Assembly: GCF_958295425.1 (NCBI RefSeq)
Contig: NC_081144.1
Span: 7,479,186-7,543,185, forward strand
Source of the DNA: Solea solea
Taxonomy: Eukaryota; Chordata; Actinopteri; Pleuronectiformes; Soleidae
DNA: 64,000 nucleotides
Direction: 5' to 3'
In this document: in pieces, positions 21,508 to 33,165 of the stretch
How positions within the stretch are numbered: the first letter of the stretch is position 1
How the letters are laid out: the number at the start of each line of letters is the position of its first letter
Notes under the pieces: model-generated
Seen by the model: the letters and a program-made list of their open reading frames with translations, nothing else
Database searches by the model: none
What the model was told of the DNA's origin: nothing
Program-made: the position numbers and the translations under genes

Positions 21508-23929
21508 GCTGCTGCCTTCTCCTCTGAGGGACTGTGATCAGATCTATCAGAACGAATGTCAGGAAATCACAAACACTGACACAAAGCATCTCTGGGTATC
21601 AGGTATGAAAAGAAAAGTTGGTGGTCACTTTCTTTTATCATGTTACTCATAAGATTACAGCAGATATCTTACAGGTACAGAAAGTGGAACTAACTTATCG
21701 GTACATTATTGGTACTACTTTTTAACTGTACAGTGTCAGTATTTCACACTGCTCTACTAAACACTAATTATTCTAAAATATTATTTTTTGTCTGGACAGT
21801 GAACTCATCGTGTGGTTTTCAGTGTTTGTCACAGCATGCAAGGGTAAAATAAAACAATCAGTAAGCTTTAATTCTCTCGTTTATATGCGTGTTTTGGAAG
21901 AGTTGAGTCAGTCGAATGCCTAAACTTCTTATTTACAGCACATGCACTGACACTGCCAGACAGCTGCTAGTCCATCGGCTCCTTCTATGAAACACACGTT
22001 ACTGTAACGCATGCTTTGTGAACAGTGCTCATTTACACACAGCACATTGACAGGTACTGTAATGTTGACTTAACATAGAAATGTAGAACTCCTCTGTTTA
22101 AGTGTAAAATATATATATTTTTTAATTTATTATACTTTATATTTAGTATTATTAAAAATAGTATCCGCTGTTGTTGAATTGTGAGTAAAATGTGGGGGGG
22201 AAACATGACTTAAAAAAAAAACCCAACGAACTGACAGATGTGTCACAGTTTCTACCTTGAATATTTAATCACCACACTTATCAAGTTCTCATTGTTCTGA
22301 CAAAGCAGGTTGAATCATTCCTCAGTGTTAAGTTATTCTCTAAGTTTTGAAAGGTCTTGAAATGTCTTCTGAGGATGAATGTCCCCTCAAAGACAACGCG
22401 CCTTTTGTTCTGTACCTGCAGTGGTGGCAGGCAGGTACACAGTAGCTATAGTATTGTTTTGTTTTTTTCTATTCTATTTCTAAAGGGGGAATATACCAGC
22501 AACCAACCAGAGATAGGATACTTGATCTTAAAAGTAGTTTTTGTAGCTTGCCAGGAAACGACTCAGACTGCTAGTGTGCATAAATTATCTCTGCACACAT
22601 TGATCAGGTTTATTGATCAGACATAATGAACATGTTGCTTTACTTGTGTGTATTTTACTTTTTGTCAATCCACGTTTTTCTGTGAGATGAAATTGACCGG
22701 TGTATTGAAGCCATATCAATCAAAGAACATGATATTTTAAACACAGTAGTGCTACAGTACTGCTAATGGAAATATACACACTTATAAAATCTGTTAAATC
22801 CTGATCTCATAAAGGTCATCTGCTTGTTTAAATTTCCCTGACGTTCCTTTCTGATACATTTATTTATGCAAGACTGTTTGACAGTTAAATGTTAATTTTT
22901 TGAATTCTTTATTTCAAACGTTTTTGCACCAATGTGCAGTGGTTTGGTGGTTTTCCCCTTTGTTTTCCTGGTTACAAAGCTGTTTCATCTTCATGTTGTG
23001 AACATGGGAGACCTCTGGTGGCTATGACTTTCCACTGCTCATTTAAAGTATTTCATTTAATTTTTTTGTTTTTTGAAAGCTATGAATGACATAATTCATA
23101 AAGAGGAATGTAATATTTAAGCAATAGAGAGATCACTTTGATTGAACCAAATATGTGACAGAGAACAGTAACACTATACATACATTTTTTTATGTCTAAT
23201 TCCTAAGATTACTGATAATGTAAGAAAACAAATGTACTTGTGTTAGTGTTTCCTTCTCAACTGCATGTAGACTCATAACATTCTCAGTCAGTCAGTGTAA
23301 TATGGCAGAAATATTCCCCTTTAACCTCAGTATCGCTCGTAGTTGTGATCATCTTTTTTGGTGTTTTGTTTTTGCATGGCCTTGGTAAACAAAGACGTGG
23401 TGGTACGCGACATGTAGCTGTAAAATTTTAGCGGTTTCACCCTCCTCAGTCAGGCCTCAGTGTGAAGTAGCATCTTTGATCTGCAGACAAGCTGGTGCTG
23501 ATATCTGTTACAAGAGACTTCCTTTTGCACTCCAGGGTTTCCTTACTTTACCTTCTTACCCAGTGTGCCATGAGAAAGGGCGCTGGACAGAGAAACTCTC
23601 TCACACTTAAAAGTGTGTTCTCTCTCTCCAAGTGCATGTACTGAAGTGATGATAAATATGCCTTGTGGATTACTTGCACATGTGTGGTAAATTCACTGGA
23701 AATTGCACTCATTTAAATGTTAATCATTGTTAAGGATTGCAAGAGTCCTTTTGAAATCTAACTAAGTGGTGTCGATGTTGAAGCTCATGTAGACAGTATT
23801 TTTTTGGTCATTTGTGTAGAATTACATTGAATTTTGTATTGTCTTTAACACTCCATTAAGACTAACATAAAATTGGTTCTGTGAACCAAAGCTGGTACAT
23901 GGAGAATATTTTAAAAGTGAAATAATAAA
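21508..23929 (+). other. BLTP3A 3' UTR (inferred)
   Basis: Runs from the BLTP3A stop to the candidate AATAAA at 23924-23929. AT-rich and lacking reading frames of interest. The far end is inferred only from the poly(A) signal; earlier cleavage sites are possible. Confidence 0.55.
23924..23929 (+). other. Candidate poly(A) signal for BLTP3A
   Basis: AATAAA hexamer on the plus strand 2.4 kb after the BLTP3A stop and about 190 bp from the opposing TAF11 signal. Confidence 0.5.
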
Positions 23930-24113
23930 CGAATGGCTGAACACTTCTCAGTGTCTTTGGAATTTAATCAAACATGCATTTCTTAACATGGGAAAACAAG
24001 GTGTGCTCAAAGTCTCATTACAGCTGGTTTCTAAAGTGGGACTTGTATCGCAATGGACAAGTAAAACAAGCTCAATGATGACAGAAATAAGTTTCCTGTA
24101 AATCTAAAAAAGT

Positions 24114-24119
24114 TTTATT
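24114..24119 (-). other. Candidate poly(A) signal for TAF11
   Basis: TTTATT on the plus strand, i.e. AATAAA on the minus strand, about 515 bp past the TAF11 stop codon. Confidence 0.5.
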
Positions 24120-24633
24120 ATAGTGTATGTCAGACATGAAATTTGATTTATACATAACTAATTTCATTATAACAATTTCACTGCTTTTTGCTTGTGTGAA
24201 TTGTTCTAAATAAATCAAAATACAGTCCTTGGCATGAATCATTGCCTCTTAAAAATAAAAGTTGAAAACCATGAGATTCTAAAGCATTTCTCCAAAGTCG
24301 TTAATTAACTAAAGCAGGGACAACACATTTCACATTTTCACATATAAAACTGTATTTACAACCATAATACATGAGCTTTACATCTGTTTAACTGTGTCAC
24401 ATCAAGTGTCAAGATTAACTGTGGAAGGACCCAGAGTGTCAGATCTACTTCCCTGCCACTTTGACCAATCTTCAGGACTTCAGCTAATACTGAGCCTGGT
24501 CAGGTAGTGAAGGTTGACTGCAGTAAGGTAACTATGGTTTTATGTCAAGATTTCAATGGCACATATCTGTGTTTTCATCACAAATGTCTTCTTCTGACTC
24601 CATCACCCCAACACAATCTGAAACTCAGGTGCC
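24120..24633 (-). other. TAF11 3' UTR (inferred)
   Basis: Lies between the TAF11 stop and its candidate poly(A) signal. AT-rich, with no coding features. Confidence 0.5.
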
Positions 24634-26037
24634 TCAGTGAAAGAGAATGTTTTTAAACTTGGTGTTGGGGATCTGATCTCGGCTCTTCAACCTTCTCACT
24701 GCTTCTCTCATGTGTTTGGGCTGAAGTGGTGGTGTATCTCCCCACTTTTCACAAACATCCAATGCTATAAGCACAAGAAAACGAGATTACATGATCAAAC
24801 TGCAGGGAAAAAGTCATCTTATTTATTCATACATCTGCCACTCACCTTCCTCGACAATTTCCCCAGCAAAAACCTTAGAAATACCAGACATGGCAATTAC
24901 TACATTCTGAGACACTGATGATCCTGTTATGGACTGGATCAGCTGGAAAATGAGACATTAAATTAATTTGATAAATTCAAATATTAAATACACTTTGACC
25001 AAATCTATAAGCGACATACCCTCTTGATGGCCGCCTTAGGGAAGGCAGAACGTCTGTACATTTCATAGCGATTCAGCTGCTCCTCAGAAAAGGACGACAC
25101 CAGCACCCTAAAAAGACACAGGAGAAGCAGGATGGTTGAGTTTTGCACAATATTTAAGAACATTTTATAGAATCGTATTTGACTCAAAATAAAATAGTCT
25201 TACTGCATCTTTTGTATTTCATCCTCATCCACCTTTTGTCGTTTCTCCTTCTTCTTCTCTGGTTCCACCTTCAGCCTTTTAGAGGCAGACTGACCAGATG
25301 TTCCTTCCTCCTCATCCTCTTGTGTTGCCGTCTCCTGCACAATGGAAGAGTACATTGTTTAGAGTGATTGAAATACAAATGGGTCCCTTTTTAAAACTAA
25401 ATAAAACTCAACTCTTTAGCTCTGCTGTAGAGCCAGTCATTTCAAGTGCTGATGAAACAATTCGTCATTGATCAAATAAGGTAAACAAAAATAAATCCAA
25501 ACTTGATCAAATATAAAGTAAAGACTATAGAGATCTGCTAATTTCAGCTTTATCTTTAACCCAGTTAATATTTAACGTTGAATTTTTTGTTTTACTGTGT
25601 GGCTATTTCTTAGGGAATAGTTTAGAACTATTTAGGCAGTGTTCCTGTACATGTATAAAGTGATGTATGTGTGGCTATTTGACTCTGAAAAAAAGATAAT
25701 GAGAATAGTATGTCCTTTGCACAGCTGCAATCAAATTTTCTCTGGCGGAACAATACATTTTAATGATGATGATGACGTATCATGTGGAATTTGGTATGTT
25801 TTTATATTTTTGCTGAATAGTTAATGGTCCCCCACCTCCCTAAAAGCAATTAAGCATCAAACTCACAGGTTTATCCTCCAGTTTGAACTGATCTTGTGAG
25901 GACGCGTCTTTGTTTTCCTGTGCAGATGGTGCTGTGGCAGATACACCTTCAGTATCCTCAGATTTTGGGTGCTCCTCAGTGGCTGAGGTCGTTCTCTCAG
26001 ATATGTTATCAACTTTGATCCGCGCTGGGTCAGCCAT
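24634..26037 (-). CDS. taf11: TAF11: TFIID subunit 11 (TAFII28), complete, 5 coding exons
   Basis: Exons in transcript order (minus strand): 25867-26037, 25204-25334, 25020-25107, 24846-24942, 24634-24764. All are GT-AG with matching phases; the product is 205 residues (human 211). Residues 1-100 are acidic, Glu/Ser-rich and lysine-rich toward the end (KKKEKRQK), typical of the disordered N-terminus. Residues about 101-200 form the conserved histone fold ([60 protein letters not shown]). Known role: pairs with TAF13 through the histone fold in TFIID, contacting TBP/TFIIA during Pol II preinitiation complex assembly in the nucleus. The start is the ATG at 26035-26037; an in-frame GTG two codons upstream is not a plausible vertebrate start. 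Confidence 0.97.
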
Positions 26038-26843
26038 AATCACTCAGTTCCCTCTAACGATGGCTCCAAGCTCTGGAAACTATCAACGGGTTCATTATTA
26101 GTTTGTCTGACAGTGGGCTTTCTTCACAGCCTGTGACTGGAACCATACACGTTTTACATAAAAGCACCAGCAAATGAGTCACTTTCACCACACATGCATC
26201 GAAAAGTGGACAATTAGAGTTAAATACGCTCTTACCTTTTCTGTCAACAAAACGACAAGAGCTAGGCTAGCGGTGGAGCTAACCTAACGTTAGCTCAGTA
26301 ATTGATGCTGGGTTGTAAAGATGTGAACCATTTAAATAACCAACAGTAACACATTCACCATGTGAATATATATATTTAGACAAAAGTCCAATGAATATTG
26401 TGAATTCACGCCGAGCACATCACTAGGCATATGTGTAATGATAGCTGCAAAGGCTATTTTTGGGCTAGCACTTGAATATCCGTTTCCGCTTTGAACAAAC
26501 TTTATTAACATGGGTAACCAAAAACCATGGATGCCAAACACTGGTTGTATCAAACACAGTGATAAAACAGGTCAGTACAACAAAATCTAAAAGAACATGA
26601 CTGTATATATGTTTTGTAATTACTTGTAAAGAAAAAAAAGGGCGGGGGTAAATATAATGTTTATTAATTTAACAGTTTACTTAATTATCCCCGCTCAGAC
26701 TGGCATTACCTTCATTGAAATGTATATTTAAAATGAAGTTTAGCCTCTGATTTATGTTGACAACTAACAATGCAGATGAAACAAACCAAAAAAAACAAAA
26801 ATAGTAGTATTAAAAATGCTAGGTTTAGAAAGTCGCTTTAGAC

Positions 26844-27092
26844 CAGAGGTCTCAAACTCATGGTTAAACACATTGTTATCGTTAACTAAATATAGTTCCA
26901 TGTCAACACAGACACTTTGATTTTGGAATTCTTTGAAATATCTATCATTATAATCATGATAGAATGTCATGATATAATTTTTAGCTCATATTGACTACCC
27001 CTACTGAATTGTTGCTTTTTCCCCAGAATAGTTTTCACTTGACTGGACTAGATGCTCGATGACCCCAAGGTCATTTGAGTTTGAGACCCCTG
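26844..27092. mobile_element. hAT-type MITE, 249 bp
   Basis: Left end cagaggtctcaaactca and right end tgagtttgagacccctg are inverted copies with few mismatches, the form of hAT (Charlie-like) termini. The flanking 8-mers (26836-26843 ctttagac; 27093-27100 ttctggat) differ at four positions, all transitions, consistent with a decayed 8-bp target-site duplication. No coding capacity. Confidence 0.7.
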
Positions 27093-28103
27093 TTCTGGAT
27101 ACTAGGAGAGGACAACAGTCTTTCCTTCCAACCAGCCCCAACACAAAATGTGGAGTGCTCCCGTTTTAAAGGCTTTATGATAAATGCATTGGATTGGCCG
27201 AAACTAGATGCTTTTCAGGATTACAATATCCTTTTTTCAAAATAAAAGGTTAAAGCTGCGTATGTACAAACTTCAGACAAGTATACAACCCAAACTGAGA
27301 GCAGTGTCCCTTAAACTGGAAATCAGTGATTTGTTTTATTTTTTTACTCACATTGATAGTTTACAGTTAAATTTGCTGTTAGGTAAAAACACATGATTTA
27401 TCCATCATTTCTGACTGAAAAATGTGAGTTCAGGACAATGTATGACAATTTAAAAAAAAAAAATCTGCAGCTTTTACTGGGAGGATTTTCACGTGTATAT
27501 ACCAGACTGTGGGCAGGTTAGCACAGCATCCTTCCTGTCATACTGCTTGATTTAATTTGTTCATAGACAGAGTTGTTCAGAAATTAAGCTATTTGGATTT
27601 ACAGATCTTTACAGAGCTTTACATTTCTAATCTAACCATACAGTAACAGAATACTGAGACAAGGTAGTTTTGTTTATAAAGCACTTAAGGTAGAATCAAT
27701 GTGCTGCAGAGAGAAACCAACCAACACAGAGACAAGATTGAAAGAACTCAATCAAAATACAATTCATAATATTTCATTTATTTATGAAAATTATTAGTAG
27801 TTTCCGCTACTATTTTCTGTAATGTTTTATTTTGAAAACCAGCTGCTGGCAACCCAGCTGGCTTCGTTTTCGTGCGTTTACCGTAACGTCTACAATACGC
27901 GAGCACTCTAAATTTCAACCCGAATGCTTTAAACTACGCAGAGACGAGTTAGTGACTGATGGCTTGACCGCGGTAACACAGTGGACGTGTAAAACGTCTG
28001 TCTTTTCCCTTATTTAGTTTACACAGTGAAGCTCAGGCACCATCTTGCTTACGCCCATCCACCTCTCCTGTGAGGCAGCAGGGGCGGGTGTGATAGGGAT
28101 TGT

Positions 28104-28128
28104 GTATGTGTGTGTGTGTGTGTGTGTG
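28104..28128 (+). repeat. (TG)n microsatellite upstream of ANKS1A
   Basis: About 12 TG units within the likely ANKS1A promoter/5' UTR, roughly 350 bp before the start codon. Confidence 0.8.
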
Positions 28129-28476
28129 AGTGCGAATGGTTTTCAGATTTGAGCAGCAGAAATAAAGGGCAGTTTCGAGGAAGTGACGGATTAGGCTCTG
28201 GGGACTGGTCATAGGAAGTTTGCTCGGTGGTAGTGCCGCGCTGCTGAACCAAACTTTTCCCCGTTGTGAGCGCTAGCAGCACCGAGGACCGGCGTGGAAG
28301 GACCCAGCGTCGGTGGGAAGTACACCGAGGAATCCATCTGTTGTCGGGAGAAAAGAAGGAGTCACTGAGGAATTTCACTCCTGTTAAACAATCCCCTCCC
28401 TTCCCCTCTCCTTATTCCCCCCGCGCCTCCCGTGTGTGTATTTTTTGGTTTTTTTTTTTTTTTGCTTGGATTCGTG

Positions 28477-31400
28477 ATGGGGAAGGAGCAGGAGCTTCTC
28501 GAAGCGGCGCGCACGGGGAACCTGGCCGCTGTGGAGAAGCTTTTATCCGGGAAGCGACAGTCAGGAGGCGCCGGGAGCGGGTTGTCTGGAGCCGGTGGAA
28601 GTAGCAACAGTGGTGGCCACGGCGCCTCCTCTCATCCACTCTCCAGTCTGCTCAGGTAGGCTCAGGGAAAGGGAAGGAGAGGCGGGTATACCTGAACGGG
28701 GACCGCTCCCAACGTTGTCCCCGTCTATTATTATACTATTATTTATTCACTCATTTACAGTACTTTCAGTATCACTGTCCAGTGATAGAGTAATGACTTT
28801 GCATGGTCAAACAAACAGCCTGAACCAGTGAAGCGTTGAGGCAGTGGCATGCTTCTTTGTTAGCTCCCTGCCAGCGTTACTGTAATGAGCAGAAAAGAGT
28901 CTGCGATACAATTGTGCAACTAAACTGGATAAATGTGCTCCAAAGCCGCCCACGGTTTCTTTACACACCGGTGCACACATGTTTAATTAATAGCCTACGC
29001 ATATAGTCTAGACCCGAACACTCAGTGGTGAAGGGGAATAATGAGAAAGCCAGATGTAACAAACGCACTTTTTAGCATTATTACTGCAACTCCTGGTTAA
29101 AAAACAGTGTGTTCACCTTACAAGGCAAAGACATTGGTGGGGGGCAACATTTCATCCATTTAATAGATGGTCTGCAATGCAAGGTTATTATTTATTTGTA
29201 ATTTACAGATAAGAAGGCAAACTACAGCCAATACAGTATCTGTCTAAGTGTTAGGAATAAAATGTCTGATTTGGAGTGATGGTGAAACAGAACAGGACTT
29301 TTTTTTTTTTTTAAATGGGAGATATTAAAATTGGCTTTGATCCATGTTGCTGTCCTGAAGGAGTAGCCTGGCCAGGCCTTTTTCTAACATACACTCCTCC
29401 TAATGTTCTGCTGCAGGGTAATGTCAAGTAATTGGATGAAATAGATCTGATAACTTTTATTTTAGTCCTGCACATGTTATCTCAGTTAAATACACTCACC
29501 GCAACAGGGTTGTTCAATTTCCCTTGGGCTGCAAACGTATTGTTCGAAAACCATATGATGCAGTTTCATGATCATGACGAGCCATCGTGATTTATGTAAT
29601 GTTTATACCCAACGAGAAAGAAAAGAGCAGCCTCATTGTTAAGAATTCCTCACTAATGTCATGTGCTATATATAGAACTGCAGAAGTGAACAATAGCTGT
29701 TGAAGATGTGGTGATAGTGCTGCATGTCTTTTCTATTTTAGTATTGAGCAAATGAAGGTGGACAACTGTCACTCAAAACGGAGTATTGCTGCTGTGGGAG
29801 CTCTTTTCCAGCTGCCAGCATCATAGGGGAAAGTGTTCAGGCGTAGCTCAAGGTGATGCAGCACCATGTTACTTAGTACAGGCCGTGCAATGAACTCAAG
29901 GTAATTAAATTAAACCCTTGAAATCGGAAATCCCACATCCAATTCAGAGAAGTCATGCAGTCAAGGCCAGGTCTCACAGATCTGTGGGTGGACTCTAGAG
30001 CCCACAGAGCCCGTTGTGTCATCTGCTTGGATTTGAGCAATCAATGTTTGGCAATGATGGCTCTCGGAAATGATTGGCCAGGAAATGAATTAACTAATGG
30101 TAGGTGGACTTAACTAGCCTTGTTGCTTTTAAACACATGGACCCATTGGACAGACTATTAGAATAAAATAATTTGTTTATTTGTTTATTGACCTCAGGAA
30201 AGCCTTGGGAATCACTGGCATTGTATACATTTGATTTAATTTGCATTATCAAAATGTCAATACTTGTATAGGCATCACAGTGGATTTCTACAGTGGCACC
30301 AGCTGGCTGTGTGTTTTTTTTCTTTGACCAGACTCTCTTTGTACCCTATTAATCATCCATTGTTGGAAATTTAGGCTTGTAATCCTGTCAAAGGAGATTT
30401 CATCTGTAGGAATGACAGGTTTCTTCATTACATTTACATACTGTGTTGGTTGTATTGTCAGTGTGAGGAGAGGGATGTCTGTTATTTAGGTCACTGCAGT
30501 GTTTTTACTTTTATTGAAGGAATTTCCTGTTGATGTTTTTATGTATAGTAGCACATTGGGCCTTATACGCCACCACACAGGCTGTGAATCACATTCATTA
30601 ATCGTCTGTGAAGGTGTGTTGTGTTGTTGTGTGTATTTCCACTACCTTTTTAGTGTTCCTCCTCTGGAATGGGTTGCATGTCAAGACCTGTCGTGTTTTT
30701 GTAACCAAGCAGTTGTCGAGCTCTGCTCTGCGGAATGCCTACTTTCCCAGGAGGCTGTGTCCAAGCGGGAGGATCGCCACTGACCCCTGCATGTTTAACA
30801 CTGTCACCGCCCAAAGCATTTGTTTTGAGGTGCTCTATTAACACCAAAATGAGCTGGGATCCCCCCTCCCCGTAACCTTTAGTACCACCATGCAGTGGTA
30901 GCTGCAGTTTGGCTGCTGTCAGAATCATTTTACCTCAACAAAATTGTGTTGAAACATTTAGTCAGTTTTGTGGCTTATTTAGGGGAAACATGCATTGCTG
31001 TGTGATGACGGTTGCCAGACCTCCGGACCATTTTTTGATCCCAGAGGTTTTCACCTCTTACCAGCACTTCCTTGCCCAGGTTGTCCAAACACAGGCAGCT
31101 GCTGTGGTCTGACCGGAGGTGAGACAAGTCCCTGGCAGGGAAAGTGCCTGCCCACTGTGGGGAAATTAACAAAGGAATGCATGGGGTTCGGGACATACAC
31201 CCTGAGAGCTTAGCCAGATGTGGGCTCTTCTCCCAGCCTCACAGTTGTGTCTTTTGACCGACTGACAAAGTGTGGAGTGACATCTTTTCATATTCATATT
31301 AGTTCTTTCAAGACTATTATATACTCTTTAGTTTTAACTAGAAAATAGAGCCGTTACTTATTTAGAATTGGACCTCCTGATTTGAGAAGCCTCATTTAGA

Positions 31401-33128
31401 CTGTTTGCAAGTGCAATAGGCAGAAACAAGTAGAGCTTATTGACAATTTTGGTGGCTCTTGAAATTTTGTTTAGCCTTTTTCTAAATACATTTCTGTCTG
31501 TGCGATTACTTGGTTTGCATTTTAAGTGGCTTTGGCTAAAATCCAGATGATTGCATCCCATTATAGTCCCAATTTCTGGCTCATCCCAGGGAAAGCCGTG
31601 CTGCCAGACTGGTGTCAACTGAAACCATATCTGCTGCGTAACAAATAGCACTTGCTCTCATTTAAAGAAGTAGCTTGTAGCTTCTCTGTTAATAAGATCT
31701 GTGTCTACTCAGTACGTTCACATGGCATTAGAAAAAAAATGGAATTACTGTGTTGTTGTTGTGTCTTAATACAACCATCACTGAGTTGCACTGAAGCTGA
31801 TATGAGGTCTGAGCGTGCTGCTGCCACACCCTCTACACCATATCATTTCAAACTGCGTCTTACTGTCAGTGTCTTCAACTGCTTTTGTTTTATTTAACAG
31901 TTAGTCTGCCGGTTCATTGACATGATGCTACAAAAAACAACAGTATTGTTTTAGTCTGACTAAAACCAGACTTTAAAAATGCATGTAAACATGTTAGTCT
32001 GGCCTGAGAAAAATATAATCATTTCTCAGTGGGAGTAACACACCCAGATAATACAATTTAGAGTCAAATTACACTGTATATTGACTGTAAGTGTGAATAT
32101 GAGCGTGAATGTTTGTTTGTCTCTGTATGTTGGCCCTGTGATGGACTGCAACCCGTCCAGGGTGTACCCCGCCTTTTGCCCTATGTCAGCTGTGATTGGC
32201 TCCAGCGGGGTGGCTCTCATGTGGAGGAAAGCTTGACTTAACTGTGCATGGAAACATACTAGGATCATATTGACTTATTTATCCACATGGCAGAGCCCCA
32301 AAATGCTATTTCTGGAAAACGGGTCCCAGGATGACAAAATAATCTCAAAACACCACTCTTGCGCCAATATGCAATTTTGGGAAATGGTGATGTCAGTCTC
32401 CGTCATTATCTTCTTCTCTTTGTGTTTGGAGTTTGTACACAGTGTGCAAGCTTTGAGTGCATGCTCCACATCTTTTTCTCCCTTTATGGGGTATTTCTTG
32501 GGGCATTACAGCAGCACATACATAGACATTATAGGCAGTATTTATAGTCGCTTTTGGGGGTTTTGTGTGTATGAAGACATTTCTTGAAACAATGCTGTGT
32601 TTACATAATACATTTTAAGAACATAAACAAAAGGCAAAGCTCATATAGGAAAGTTCTGTTGCTGTGTAAATGTGAAGGTGCACTGTCGGACTTGTGATGG
32701 TGTGTTTGCAGATGCCATGTTCACAGTGAGAATTTGACACCTTGCTTCTTAGTTGTGTTTCACAGTAGCTATTAGAGTTCATGTAAACTTGTCTCACAGC
32801 TCGCTGTATGTGCAGCCACGGTGTAAACAAGGCAGCTTCCATCACGTTTACAGCAATGGCAAGGGCTTCATGTTATGACTCTATAGCTAAACGCTAGCAT
32901 ACACCAAGCCTGGAATTCCCATTTCATTTGTTGTTGACCTCTGAACTGAGAGAAACACTAGTCCAGGACACAGGAGGGAGTGGTGGTAGCTGGGAAATCT
33001 AACACCAATGTGTTAGCATTCCTGGAGCATCTGAGTTTGGGATCCTCCGCTGTGCATGTTATGTTTACAGCCTGTGTTTTCATAGTCTGAGAGTAAGGGC
33101 TTAGTGGCACTGATGAATTCCACATATG

Positions 33129-33165
<37 letters not shown>

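Larger units (their letters stand above)
26038..28476. promoter_or_regulatory. Divergent TAF11/ANKS1A intergenic region
   Basis: 2.4 kb between divergent start codons. The TAF11 side is CpG-bearing to about 26310; a GT donor-like site on the minus strand at 26235-26234 suggests a possible non-coding first exon. A MITE occupies 26844-27092. The ANKS1A side (about 27980-28476) is GC-rich with a GC-box-like ggggcggg at 28080-28087, a (TG)n run at 28104-28128, and should hold the promoter and 5' UTR. No ATG upstream of 28477 gives a credible longer ANKS1A start. Confidence 0.55.

Noticed and set aside
28266..28604. 112-codon frame across the ANKS1A start
   Set aside because: Begins at GTG, is Arg/Ser-rich from GC-rich 5' UTR sequence, and is out of frame with the clear ANKS1A start at 28477.
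33131..33164. Regular repeats considered as a CRISPR-like array
   Set aside because: A simple (TG)n run without spacers in a vertebrate intron; no array exists in the window.
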